Assembly: GCA_945882415.1 (NCBI GenBank)
Contig: CAMCWC010000002.1
Coordinates: 124,001 to 188,000 of the forward strand
Direction of reading: 5' to 3'
Source: Chthonomonas calidirosea
GTDB taxonomy: Bacteria > Armatimonadota > Fimbriimonadia > Fimbriimonadales > Fimbriimonadaceae
DNA: 64,000 nucleotides
In this document: in pieces, positions 50,128-58,704 of the stretch
Layout: the number at the start of each line of letters is the position of its first letter
How positions within the stretch are numbered: position 1 is the first letter of the stretch
The notes under the pieces: generated by a model
The model's database searches: none
What the model saw: the letters and a program-made list of their open reading frames with translations, nothing else
Told to the model about the DNA's origin: nothing
Program-made: the position numbers and the translations under genes

Positions 50128-51192
50128 ATGACCACTCCCCTCGATCTCGGAAATCGCCAAGTACTGACCGAACTTGACCCGCTCGGCATGCTCGCCTTGA
50201 TCGAGGACTTTCCTGATCAGTGCCGACGGGCCTATGCGATCGCATTGGCCGCCGAAGTAGGCAGCCTCAACTTCGAGCCATCGTTCGCCGTGCTGAGCGG
50301 CATGGGTGGATCTGCGGCAGGCGGAGATTTTGTCAAAGCCGTTTTCGAAGCGCAAGGCACGATTCCGTTCCAAGTGATCCGAGATTACGACGTTCCGAAC
50401 GGCGTTGGACCTAACACGGTTGTGTTCATCGCAAGCTATTCGGGAAACACCGAAGAAACCCTCAGCGCATACGAGCAGGCAACCGAGCGCGGAGCGCACA
50501 TCGTTGTCGTGAGCAGCGGCGGGAAGATTTCTGAGCTCGCAAAAGAGCGCAATCAAACGTTGATCACGGTTCCCGGAGGCCAGCCGCCTAGATCGGCACT
50601 GGGCTACATGTTGATTCCCGTTCTCGTGGCTTGCGAAAAGCTCGGACTCATTCCGGCTCAGCCGTACGAATCAGCTTTCGCTCTGCTCGACCAGGTAACG
50701 GCCGACCTTGGTCCAGACGCACAAAACAACGAGGCGATGGCGCTTGCGAACCAGTTCCACGGAAAAGTTGGCCTCTGCTACGGCCTTGGCGGATACCGCG
50801 GCTACATCGGAAATCGCTGGCGATGCCAGTTCAACGAGAACGCGAAATACCTGCTGTTTGCAAACTCGTATCCCGAGCTTTGCCACAACGAAATCGTGGG
50901 CTGGGTCGAGGCGAAGCAACAAGCCGATGCTTTCTTTGGCGTCGTTTTGCAAGATGGAACTGAGCCGGAGCGCATGAAAGTTCGGGCACAGGTTACGGCC
51001 CAGGTCATCGGCGAGGACGTGGCCACGTTTGCCCCGGTTTTTGCTCGGGGAGAAGCCTTGCTTGAGCGCATGTTGACCCTCACGTTCATCGGTGACTGGG
51101 TAAGCATTTATCTGGCGCGACTAAATGGCGCGGATCCAACCCAGATTGCCAACATCGACACCCTGAAGACCGAGCTGGCCAAACTCGGATAA
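50128..51192 (+). CDS. bifunctional phosphoglucose/phosphomannose isomerase
   Basis: A 354-aa two-SIS-domain sugar isomerase. GMGGSAAGGDFVKAVFE, IASYSGNTEETLSAYEQATERGA and PPRSALGYMLIPVL are the hallmark stretches; the catalytic Glu is in the C-terminal domain (ELCHNEIVGWVEAK). It interconverts F6P with G6P and M6P, feeding sugar nucleotides for the envelope. It starts 17 nt after hisG and its stop overlaps the next gene's start codon. Confidence 0.9.
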   Translation: MTTPLDLGNRQVLTELDPLGMLALIEDFPDQCRRAYAIALAAEVGSLNFEPSFAVLSGMGGSAAGGDFVKAVFEAQGTIPFQVIRDYDVPNGVGPNTVVFIASYSGNTEETLSAYEQATERGAHIVVVSSGGKISELAKERNQTLITVPGGQPPRSALGYMLIPVLVACEKLGLIPAQPYESAFALLDQVTADLGPDAQNNEAMALANQFHGKVGLCYGLGGYRGYIGNRWRCQFNENAKYLLFANSYPELCHNEIVGWVEAKQQADAFFGVVLQDGTEPERMKVRAQVTAQVIGEDVATFAPVFARGEALLERMLTLTFIGDWVSIYLARLNGADPTQIANIDTLKTELAKLG

Positions 51193-52403
51193 TGGCAACG
51201 CGTAGCCATTCCGAGATTCGCGAACGGTTTCCGGCCTTGGCTTCCGGCTACGTCTTCATGGACAACGCCGGCGGGTCACAGGTCCCGATCGACGTGATCG
51301 AAGCGACGACCCGCTACTTCCACGAAACCTATGTACAGGTCGGTGGGGCGTATCCGGCGTCCATCGCGGCGACCGAGAACATTCAACTCGCACGAGAATT
51401 CCTCCGCCAATTCTTTGGGGACGATGTTGCTCAAGCACAGGGTGAGGTGATTCTCGGTTCGTCGACGACCGTGCTCATGAACCTGCTAGCGGACGCGATC
51501 GCAAACCAGCTGCCTGCCGGTGCCGAGATCATCGTTGCAGAAAGCGGTCACGAAGCGAACGTTGGCCCCTGGGTGCGGCTTGAGGATCGTGGGTTCAAAG
51601 TGACACTTTGGCCGATCGATTCCGAAACGGGCCACTGTCGGCCCGAGACCCTAGCCTCGCTCGTGACCGAGAAGACGGCCATCGTTGCCTGCCCGCACGT
51701 TTCGAACCTTCTCGGGTCGGTCGAAGACATCCGGACCGTAACGGCAATTGCTCACAAGGTCGGCGCGCAGGTGGTGGTAGACGGCGTTGCCTTCGCTCCG
51801 CATCTTCCGCTTCAAGTTCTGGACTGGGGCGTCGATTGGTACGTGTTCAGCACCTATAAGGTTTTCGGGCCACACATGGCCGCGCTTTGGGGCAGGACAT
51901 CTCACCTTCGAGCACTGAAAGGTCCAAATCACTTCTTCATCCCGCAGGACGGAACGGCGTATGCATTCGAACCTGGTGGACCGAACCACGAGGGTTGCGC
52001 CGGAATTCGCGGACTTGAACGCTACTTGGAGTGGCTCGCTCCCGGCGGCAAGCAAGCCGCCATGGCCCGAGTTGGCGAGATTGAAGCACCCCTTACCGAG
52101 CAGCTTCTGACGTTTCTAAACTCGAAGCCGAATGTCCGCATCATCGGGCCAAAGGACGCATCTTCCGAACGGCTACCGACAATCTCCTTCATCCACGCTA
52201 GCCTAAGCAACGCTCAAATTGTGGCTACCGCTGCCGAGCACGGCATCGGAATCAAGTCGGGGCATTTCTACTCTTATCGACTGTGCAAAGGGCTCGGACT
52301 TTCACCCGAAGAAGGTGTCTCTAGAATTAGCCTGTCGCACACGACGAGCCAATTCGAGTTGGAAAAGCTGTTCGACGTGCTCGGACCAATCCTGTCGGCT
52401 TAA
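51192..52403 (+). CDS. class V aminotransferase (cysteine desulfurase-like)
   Basis: A 403-aa PLP enzyme of the SufS/CsdA-related class V family. N-terminus IRERFPALASGYVFMDNAGGSQVPIDVIEAT; the PLP Lys is in YVFSTYKVFGPHMAALWG (S-x-x-K); C-terminal GIGIKSGHFYSYRLCKGLGLSPEEGVSRISLSHTT. The sequence looks closer to the desulfurase-like enzymes of unknown substrate than to IscS/SufS; no active-site Cys loop is obvious. Start overlaps the upstream stop (TAATGG). Confidence 0.88.
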   Translation: MATRSHSEIRERFPALASGYVFMDNAGGSQVPIDVIEATTRYFHETYVQVGGAYPASIAATENIQLAREFLRQFFGDDVAQAQGEVILGSSTTVLMNLLADAIANQLPAGAEIIVAESGHEANVGPWVRLEDRGFKVTLWPIDSETGHCRPETLASLVTEKTAIVACPHVSNLLGSVEDIRTVTAIAHKVGAQVVVDGVAFAPHLPLQVLDWGVDWYVFSTYKVFGPHMAALWGRTSHLRALKGPNHFFIPQDGTAYAFEPGGPNHEGCAGIRGLERYLEWLAPGGKQAAMARVGEIEAPLTEQLLTFLNSKPNVRIIGPKDASSERLPTISFIHASLSNAQIVATAAEHGIGIKSGHFYSYRLCKGLGLSPEEGVSRISLSHTTSQFELEKLFDVLGPILSA

Positions 52404-53014
52404 GCCGGGACTGAAATCCGGTCGTCGATAAAGTTCAGGACCGCGGCGACGTTAAGGTCGGTATCGACTTCGCCACTGACCACGACGTCCGCAAGGTCGC
52501 GGATCGGCTGTACGTAGCGATAAAACATCGGCGTGACCTGGTTTCGGAACCGGGCCATGACTTCTTTCTCGTCACGTCCCCGCTCGCGAACGTCTCTGTC
52601 CAATCGGCGGCGTAGGCATTCTTCCTCTCCGGTGTCAACGAAGATGCTAACGTCGCAGATTTCGCGAATCGGGGAATAGCAGAGGGAGAAGATGCCTTCA
52701 ATCATCACCGTCTTGCGAGGAAGTACCTTGTGACGGCGTGGGCTGCGGGTGTGCTTCGTAAAATCGTAGCGTGGCGCATCGATGGCTCGTCCGGCGCGGA
52801 GGAGTTCAATGTGCTGTTGCAGAAGCTCGTGATCGATGGCCTCCGGGTCGTCAAAGTTGACCCGGCATCGCTCTTCGAACGGGAGATGGTCCAGCGGACG
52901 GTAGTAGTCGTCCGTGCGAATAATCACGGCTTCCAATCGTGCCGCAAGCGCGTCGGCAAGCGTAGTTTTCCCGCTCGCTGATCCCCCTGCTATTCCGATT
53001 GTTGTACGATACAT
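52400..53014 (-). CDS. udk: uridine kinase
   Basis: A 204-aa P-loop nucleoside kinase that phosphorylates uridine/cytidine. TIGIAGGSASGKTTLADALAARLEAVIIRTDDYYRPLDHLPFEER and VNFDDPEAIDHELL are family motifs. ATG at 53014 (MYRTTIGIAGG) is chosen over the TTG at 53056, since it gives the normal start. Convergent with the aminotransferase, overlapping by 4 nt. Confidence 0.9.
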   Translation of the reverse strand: MYRTTIGIAGGSASGKTTLADALAARLEAVIIRTDDYYRPLDHLPFEERCRVNFDDPEAIDHELLQQHIELLRAGRAIDAPRYDFTKHTRSPRRHKVLPRKTVMIEGIFSLCYSPIREICDVSIFVDTGEEECLRRRLDRDVRERGRDEKEVMARFRNQVTPMFYRYVQPIRDLADVVVSGEVDTDLNVAAVLNFIDDRISVPA

Positions 53015-53168
53015 CCCCGTCGGTGAGGGTACCAGCAAAGGGCTGGGGGTATCCAAGCTTGGCTAATCTTGCGGCTGGAAGCACAAAATCGTTTACTGCC
53101 AACTTCGAGACTCACACACGATCGACGGTTGGTGAACTCAAAAGATCTTCGCACGCCGTGGGAGACGC

Positions 53169-54110
53169 CTACTTTGAACTGAGCTTCAGAGAATGGCTTA
53201 TGCGGATCAGAACATCGTCCACCGAAATCCCGCTCAGCGACTCGGCATTGTATAAGCAGTTCTCGACTTGGCCATATGGGCAAGATCGCTTTGGACGCGT
53301 GATGCTGTAAAGCCCGATGGCAGGAGTGCCAACAGCAGCGGCAATGTGCGTGCTGCCCGTGTCTCCCCCGACGTGGATGGACGCCATTCGGATCAGTGCT
53401 ACCAATTCACGAACATTCGTTTCACCGATAAGATCAACAAACGTGCCTCCGGCAGCGGCGACTTCCGCGCCGGCCGCGCGATCAGCAGCCGCTGGGCCAC
53501 CGACCAGAACCGTCGGCAGATCTTCGGAACGGCAAGCCTCAATAAGCTTGGCAAAGCTTTCTGCCGGCCAACGCTTGGTCGCCCAGCCCGCACCCGCGTT
53601 CATTACGGCGAACCGACCGACGAGACCGCGCTCCTTAAGCTTCTTTCTTACCGACAGCACGTCGGCTTCCGGGGCTTTTAGCCGAAACTCAGCTTGATCA
53701 ACTTCAACCCCATAGGCTCGGACCACGTCAACGTACTGATCAACAATGTGGAACGAGGTCGGGTCTGGCTTAACCGCGCCAGAAAAGAGCCAACTTCCCT
53801 CTCGCTGCCAGTGGTAGCCAAGCTTGACCTCCGCCTTTGCACGCGCAAGGCAAAGGCCGCTCTTTAAAAGCCCTTGAAGATCAAACGCCGCATCAAATCG
53901 TTCTGGCCAACTAGGGATCGCCGAGAGCCCCGGCTTCACGACGGCCACTTCGTCCACCGCATCACAGCACTCGACGATGCCCGCAAAACGACGATCAACC
54001 GCCCACGTGATGTGGCAGTCCGGATGGGCCGATTTGAGGGCACTCGCCACCGGGAGCGAACAAACAACGTCTCCCAGCGCGGAAAGACGAGCGATCAGAA
54101 AGCGTTTCAA
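53169..54110 (-). CDS. family 9 glycosyltransferase (heptosyltransferase-like) 1
   Basis: A 313-aa cytoplasmic GT9 enzyme. Start RFLIARLSALGDVVCSLPVASALKSAHPDCHITWAVDRRFAGIV, and the ADP-heptose site-like MASIHVGGDTGSTHIAAAVGTPAIGLYSITRPKRSCPYG. GT9 enzymes add core heptose (or similar sugar) to lipid A-Kdo. Overlaps the second GT9 gene by 4 nt. Whether the sugar is heptose is not known. Confidence 0.88.
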   Translation of the reverse strand: MKRFLIARLSALGDVVCSLPVASALKSAHPDCHITWAVDRRFAGIVECCDAVDEVAVVKPGLSAIPSWPERFDAAFDLQGLLKSGLCLARAKAEVKLGYHWQREGSWLFSGAVKPDPTSFHIVDQYVDVVRAYGVEVDQAEFRLKAPEADVLSVRKKLKERGLVGRFAVMNAGAGWATKRWPAESFAKLIEACRSEDLPTVLVGGPAAADRAAGAEVAAAGGTFVDLIGETNVRELVALIRMASIHVGGDTGSTHIAAAVGTPAIGLYSITRPKRSCPYGQVENCLYNAESLSGISVDDVLIRISHSLKLSSK

Positions 54111-55039
54111 GCGTTCACCGCTTGAGACAATTGGTGAAAGGCAGCGAGAACTTCATCTGCAGAAACCGAGGACGTGTCCTCCCCGTGCTTGAGAACAATG
54201 CCATTTGTCGCGTACGGACGAAAAGTGTTCGGGTCAGTTGGACCAAACACGCTCACCACCGGGGTGCCAAGCGCTGCCGCCATGTGCCCGGTACCCGTGT
54301 CCGCCGCTAGGTGGACCACGCTCCTTGCAACAACGCTCAACGTATCTTTCAATCGCAGTTTCCCGACCTCGTTCGTAACGCCCGGCACATCAAAGCCTTT
54401 GTCGGTTCGACCGCCAAGCAGCGTCACTTCGTAACCGGCAGCGACCACTTGTTCTGCAATTTGCTGCCATCGCTCCAAAGGAAAGGCCTTAAATTCTTGC
54501 CCGGCGGAAACCGAAATGCTCACTAACTTCGGATTTGTCTCGGACGAAACAGCGGGCATCACCGGCATCTTGGGAAGACTATAGTCCCCCATTGTTTGCA
54601 GGACACGCTGAAACCACTCGATTTGATGAAGCCCTTCCGGGCGATTGCCAAGGACAGGATTCAACTTCGCCGCGAAGCCATCTGTTGCCACCGCAGAAAT
54701 ACGTCGCTTCGGGGAGGCAATGCGAAGGCAAATGGCAGTTTTAGAGTGTCCTTGAAGATCGATGCCGAAGTCGAAGCCGATCTTCCGTAATCGGGTGTGC
54801 TTTAAAACTTGCTCCTGCCAGGTTGTAGGAGACCATTTTTTCAGCCGCCATCGATCGCGCGGAAACTCAACCCGCTGGCTTACGAGCCGGTGCCGATCGA
54901 TCACCGGAGCGCAACGGCCCTCAACGGCCCACACCAAGAATGCATCCGGATGCCGTTCTTTTATCGAGGTCGCCGTCCACGCCGCCATCACGCAGTCACC
55001 GATTGCGCTGAAGCGAACCAACAGAATCTTTGGCCCCAT
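54107..55039 (-). CDS. family 9 glycosyltransferase (heptosyltransferase-like) 2
   Basis: A 310-aa GT9 paralogue. MGPKILLVRFSAIGDCVMAAWTATSIKERHPDAFLVWAVEGRC and VHLAADTGTGHMAAALGTPVVSVFGPTDPNTFRPYA define it. It lies between the acyltransferase and the first GT9 and overlaps the latter by 4 nt, so a core-assembly pair with different acceptor specificity is likely. Confidence 0.88.
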   Translation of the reverse strand: MGPKILLVRFSAIGDCVMAAWTATSIKERHPDAFLVWAVEGRCAPVIDRHRLVSQRVEFPRDRWRLKKWSPTTWQEQVLKHTRLRKIGFDFGIDLQGHSKTAICLRIASPKRRISAVATDGFAAKLNPVLGNRPEGLHQIEWFQRVLQTMGDYSLPKMPVMPAVSSETNPKLVSISVSAGQEFKAFPLERWQQIAEQVVAAGYEVTLLGGRTDKGFDVPGVTNEVGKLRLKDTLSVVARSVVHLAADTGTGHMAAALGTPVVSVFGPTDPNTFRPYATNGIVLKHGEDTSSVSADEVLAAFHQLSQAVNA

Positions 55040-55050
55040 GTACTTTTAGT

Positions 55051-55950
55051 TTAACGCGATGTGATAAGTCCAGCACGTTTTGCGCTTCGCCAACGATCGT
55101 GGAGCCATAGATACTGCTCCGGATACTCGCGAATGACTGATTCAAGGACTGCGTTCATCTCAGCCGCGATCTGGGTCGGATCATCGCACGTATTGTCCGG
55201 GTCGATCATTGGTTTCACGATGCAGTGGAATTTGCCGACGCCAACTTTTGCACAATACACCGGGACCAGCGGCGCGCCGCTGCGCTTGTGAATAATCGCT
55301 GGACCAAGGACCGTGCCGCAGGGGTAGCCGAAGAACGGAACGAAGCACTCAGAAGAGTTCTGATCCGGTAGCACCGCCACCAGCCGCTTGGATTTGAGCG
55401 CGCTCAGCATCCCGCGGGCCGCGCTGCCTCGGCTCAAGACTTCAATCCCGGTGCTTTCCCGAAATTTCAGAACCTTGCTCTGAAAGCCCTCATCCTCAAC
55501 GTCGCGAGCGACCACCGTGATGGGCCAATCCAAGGCCGTGCCAAAAGCCGCAAACCGCTCCCAGTTCCCGAAGTGCGCGGTGAGGGCAAGGATGCCTTTG
55601 TCTTGCTCTTTCGCAGCATTGATGTACTCCTCCCCTTCGTAGGTGGTGCTGGCGATCATCTGCTCCTTCGTTCGCAGTCGGCTACGAAGAAAATCCGCCA
55701 TCAAAATTCCGAAATGCTCAAAGGTTCGTGTCCCCAAACGAAGAACCTGAGCCTCGTTGAGTTCTGGAAATGCCATCGAGACGTTAGCAAGCGTTTGGGT
55801 GCGGTGCTTTTTGTCCAGGCGCATGAAGAGACGCCCTAATTGAGCACCTCGGCGCTCGGCCTCTGCTTCAGTTTTCTTCTCAAAGTGCCGGACCGCGTGG
55901 TCAAACACGTTGCTTGCCAGCTTATTAAGAGCTTGCTTCTTAGTGATCAT
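55051..55950 (-). CDS. lipid A acyltransferase, LpxL/LpxM-like
   Basis: A 299-aa membrane-associated acyltransferase. The catalytic HX4E motif is LTAHFGNWERFAAFG; KRLVAVLPDQNSSECFVPFFGYPCGTVLGPAIIHKRSGAPLVPVYCAKVGVGKFHCIVKPMID is characteristic of the lysophospholipid/lauroyl acyltransferase family. It adds a secondary acyl chain to lipid A. Which position cannot be told. Start overlaps lpxK by 11 nt. Confidence 0.88.
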   Translation of the reverse strand: MITKKQALNKLASNVFDHAVRHFEKKTEAEAERRGAQLGRLFMRLDKKHRTQTLANVSMAFPELNEAQVLRLGTRTFEHFGILMADFLRSRLRTKEQMIASTTYEGEEYINAAKEQDKGILALTAHFGNWERFAAFGTALDWPITVVARDVEDEGFQSKVLKFRESTGIEVLSRGSAARGMLSALKSKRLVAVLPDQNSSECFVPFFGYPCGTVLGPAIIHKRSGAPLVPVYCAKVGVGKFHCIVKPMIDPDNTCDDPTQIAAEMNAVLESVIREYPEQYLWLHDRWRSAKRAGLITSR

Positions 55951-56905
55951 TCAACCGCTCTTCGATCCAAGACAAGAATCCTTCAGAAGGCTCAATGCGA
56001 ACGGAATGCCTCGCAACAAGCACCTTCCGGTCCGCGATGTCGGATCGCTCGCGAAGTTTGACCCAGTCCTTCTGTGTGGTGATGATGGGCATATCGACCG
56101 GCACGGGAGCCAAAAGGTTACCAGCCTGCAAATCGTCATGGTCCGGTAAGCGAAGGTCTAGCGCCGGGGGGCCGGAAACCTTACCGCTCGCCAGCAAACT
56201 TTGTAAAAAGCGCTCGGGTTGCCCGATTGCGCTCAGAACCGCGTACGCACCGGCGACAGGGTCAACTGCGAGCGGATTGGCAACCACGCGAAAGTCTCCG
56301 GGGATGACCAAATCCGCACGTCGCTTGCGCCAGCGGGGCTCGCGGTACGGCCCGGCCGGAAGACAGAATCGATTTCGTCTAGGCGGATCGAGCACGACCG
56401 AGACCCGTTTGGCCACGGGCAAGTGCTGAAAGCCATCGTCCATCACCAGAATCGAATCCGCAAACTGCTCTCCGGCAATCGTAGCCGCCGCGAGCCGGTC
56501 CCGCCCCACGATGATCGGGACGTTCGGGAGTTCTTCGCGAAAGAGCGCTGGCTCATCTCCCCAAGCAGAAGCTAGGATGGGGCCATCTGGGGCAAGCTGG
56601 GCCCCGGTCGACATGGGCCCACCGTATCCGCTGCTGCTGATCACAACCCGATGTCCACGAGCCAAGAGTTGTTGGGCTACGAACACTACCGTCGGCGTCT
56701 TTCCAACCCCGCCGACTACCAGATTGCCGATGCACAAAGTCTTTGGGTGAGGCATCTTCGCCCGCTTGAGTCCGAGCTTGTACCACGCTAGATAGCACTC
56801 CCATCCGATTGCATAAAGTCCGGCGAGCGGAAGGAGCGCGATCCGCCCTAGAACCGGGCCGATGGCACGTGATTCCCAGAACTCCTCGACGTGCATGGGA
56901 CTCAT
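55940..56905 (-). CDS. lpxK: tetraacyldisaccharide 4'-kinase LpxK
   Basis: A 321-aa P-loop kinase in lipid A synthesis. The N-terminal helix (GRIALLPLAGLYAIGWECYL) anchors it; CIGNLVVGGVGKTPTVVFVAQQL is the modified Walker A, followed by SSGYGGPMSTGAQL, DEPALFREELPNVPIIVGRDR and LVMDDGFQH, all LpxK signatures. The start at 56905 is the longest; ATG 56896 (MHVEEFW) is also possible. First gene of the lipid A/core operon. Confidence 0.9.
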   Translation of the reverse strand: MSPMHVEEFWESRAIGPVLGRIALLPLAGLYAIGWECYLAWYKLGLKRAKMPHPKTLCIGNLVVGGVGKTPTVVFVAQQLLARGHRVVISSSGYGGPMSTGAQLAPDGPILASAWGDEPALFREELPNVPIIVGRDRLAAATIAGEQFADSILVMDDGFQHLPVAKRVSVVLDPPRRNRFCLPAGPYREPRWRKRRADLVIPGDFRVVANPLAVDPVAGAYAVLSAIGQPERFLQSLLASGKVSGPPALDLRLPDHDDLQAGNLLAPVPVDMPIITTQKDWVKLRERSDIADRKVLVARHSVRIEPSEGFLSWIEERLNDH

Positions 56906-56918
56906 TCTGGCAAGGTTC

Positions 56919-56924
56919 CATACT
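56919..56924 (+). promoter_or_regulatory. -10-like box CATACT, 6 nt before ATG
   Basis: CATACT, then CAAGAT and the ATG at 56931. Identical box and spacing to the one before the beta-helix gene at 37507. Confidence 0.35.
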
Positions 56925-56930
56925 CAAGAT

Positions 56931-57263
56931 ATGGCGACCCTCTTCACCAAGATCATTGCCCGCGAGATACCGGCCGAGATCGTGTATGAAAATGAGCATG
57001 TCGTGGCGTTTAAGGACATCGCGCCACAAGCACCCGTGCACATCGTCATCGTGCCGCGCCAAGAGATTTCCGGGCTCGCATCCTTACCCGAGACAGGTGA
57101 CCACCTGGCCATCTTGAATGCGGCAAAAACTATCGCCGAACAGTTCGGGCTCACATCCGGCTATCGGCTGGTGATCAACCAAGGCGAAGACGCCGGACAG
57201 TCGGTGCCCCACCTTCACGCGCATTTGCTTGGCGGACGGACTTTGAGTTGGCCTCCTGGCTAA
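56931..57263 (+). CDS. HIT family nucleotide hydrolase/transferase
   Basis: A 110-aa protein with the histidine triad QSVPHLHAHLLGG, and the Hint-like start MATLFTKIIAREIPAEIVYENEHVVAFKDIAPQAPVHIVIVPRQEI. Such enzymes hydrolyse AMP-lysine or other AMP adducts. ATG at 56931 is used; the earlier frame start at 56862 would add sequence that overlaps the divergent lpxK. Confidence 0.93.
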   Translation: MATLFTKIIAREIPAEIVYENEHVVAFKDIAPQAPVHIVIVPRQEISGLASLPETGDHLAILNAAKTIAEQFGLTSGYRLVINQGEDAGQSVPHLHAHLLGGRTLSWPPG

Positions 57264-57272
57264 AGAGTGCGA

Positions 57273-57278
57273 TATAGT
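57273..57278 (+). promoter_or_regulatory. -10-like box TATAGT, 7 nt before ATG
   Basis: TATAGT, then GACGCGT and the ATG at 57286 that starts the signal peptide of the M24 peptidase. Confidence 0.45.
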
Positions 57279-57285
57279 GACGCGT

Positions 57286-58665
57286 ATGCGTCGTCTCGCC
57301 ATCGCCCTAATGTTCGTTCTCGGTGCAGCCGTTCCGGCCGATTACCCAATCTTCGAGACGGACTTCATTCCCCCCGCCGAGCATAAAGAGCGGAGAGATA
57401 AGGTGCGGACGGCGATTGCCCCGGGCGGGGTTGCGGTCTTCTTTAGCAACCCGGAGCGAAACCGCAACAACGACGTTGACTTTCAGTTTCGTCAGGACTC
57501 AAACCTCCTCTACTTGACGGGTTTCAACGAACCGGACAGCGCCCTGGTCTTGATACCAAATGGCATCGAGGTGAACGGCAAAACGGTCAAAGAAGTTTTG
57601 TTCTGCAATGTTGCGACTCCGATGTCGGAAACATGGCTCGGCTACCGCATGCAGCCCAAGGGAGCTGAATCGATCCTGAAGATCGAGGCAGCGCTTCCGA
57701 ACACCGACTTTGCGAATTTCCTGAACCGATTGCCGACCGGAAGCGCAGTAAAGGCGACTCTCCCAGATGGTCCAACCGGGCAACTGTCTCGGATGGTAGA
57801 CGCTTACCGGACTTGGGAGGCAAAGACTTCAGCGCCAAAACCAAGCCTGAACGATACGATCGCGAAGTACCGGGTCATCAAATCTCCCGATGAGCTGCGA
57901 CTGATGCGCCGGGCCATCTCCGCTTCGGTTGACGGACACATTGAAATGATGCGGAGCGCGGAAAAGGGCATGAACGAGTACGACCTTGGCGCGATCTTCC
58001 ACTACGTGATCGGGCGTCGAGGGTGCGAGTACGTGGGCTATCCGAACATCGTCGGTAGCGGCCCGAACGCTTGCACTTTGCACTACACGGCGAATCGCCG
58101 AAAAGTGACCGGAGATGACCTCATCTGTGTGGATGCCGGGGGCGAGTACCACGGCTACACCGCCGACGTCACCCGAACCTGGCCCATCGATGGCACATTC
58201 AACCCGGAACAAAAGGCGATTTACGAACTCGTGCGAGAGGCCCAAGAAGCTGGAATCCGCGAATGCGTCAGCGGCAAGCCATTCAGTGGTACCGATCGAG
58301 CCGCGCGATCGGTGATTGCGAAAGGGTTGGTCAAACTTGGAATCATCAAGAAGGAGAATGAGGCCGGGATGTACTTCATGCACGGCACCTCGCACTTCCT
58401 GGGACTTGACGTCCACGATTCACAAGGCGCCAACGTGCTGGCACCGAACATGGTGCTCACGGTGGAGCCGGGCATTTACATCAAGGCAGGCAGCCCGTGC
58501 GACCAAAAGTGGTGGAACATTGGCGTGCGCATTGAGGACGACATTCTGGTGACGAGCGGCGCACCCGTGAATCTAAGCGCCAAAGCCCCACGTACGATCG
58601 CGGAGATTGAGAAGCTGATGGCACAGACCGGGATCGGAAACGTCCTCTTCGGCACGGACAAGTAA
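57286..58665 (+). CDS. exported Xaa-Pro aminopeptidase (M24B)
   Basis: A 459-aa protein with a probable signal peptide (MRRLAIALMFVLGAAVPA). The N-terminal creatinase-like domain (FFSNPERNRNNDVDFQFRQDSNLLYLTGFNEPDSALVL) and the pita-bread domain follow. The five metal ligands are visible: D in VDAGGEYHGYTADVTRTW (two Asp), H in GTSHFLGLDVHD, E in VEPGIYIK, E in VRIEDD. It removes N-terminal residues before proline from peptides outside the cytoplasm. GTG at 57277 is an alternative start, but TATAGT overlaps it. Confidence 0.93.
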   Translation: MRRLAIALMFVLGAAVPADYPIFETDFIPPAEHKERRDKVRTAIAPGGVAVFFSNPERNRNNDVDFQFRQDSNLLYLTGFNEPDSALVLIPNGIEVNGKTVKEVLFCNVATPMSETWLGYRMQPKGAESILKIEAALPNTDFANFLNRLPTGSAVKATLPDGPTGQLSRMVDAYRTWEAKTSAPKPSLNDTIAKYRVIKSPDELRLMRRAISASVDGHIEMMRSAEKGMNEYDLGAIFHYVIGRRGCEYVGYPNIVGSGPNACTLHYTANRRKVTGDDLICVDAGGEYHGYTADVTRTWPIDGTFNPEQKAIYELVREAQEAGIRECVSGKPFSGTDRAARSVIAKGLVKLGIIKKENEAGMYFMHGTSHFLGLDVHDSQGANVLAPNMVLTVEPGIYIKAGSPCDQKWWNIGVRIEDDILVTSGAPVNLSAKAPRTIAEIEKLMAQTGIGNVLFGTDK

Positions 58666-58669
58666 AGCC

Positions 58670-58700
58670 ACGGTCCCTGGCAAATTTTGCCAGGGACCGT
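58670..58700. terminator. bidirectional hairpin between convergent genes
   Basis: ACGGTCCCTGGC pairs with GCCAGGGACCGT (12 bp, loop AAATTTT), midway between the M24 peptidase stop (58665) and the DUF1800 stop (58705). It lacks a T-tract on either side, so termination may be Rho-assisted or the hairpin may stabilise 3' ends. Confidence 0.6.
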
Positions 58701-58704
58701 CAAC

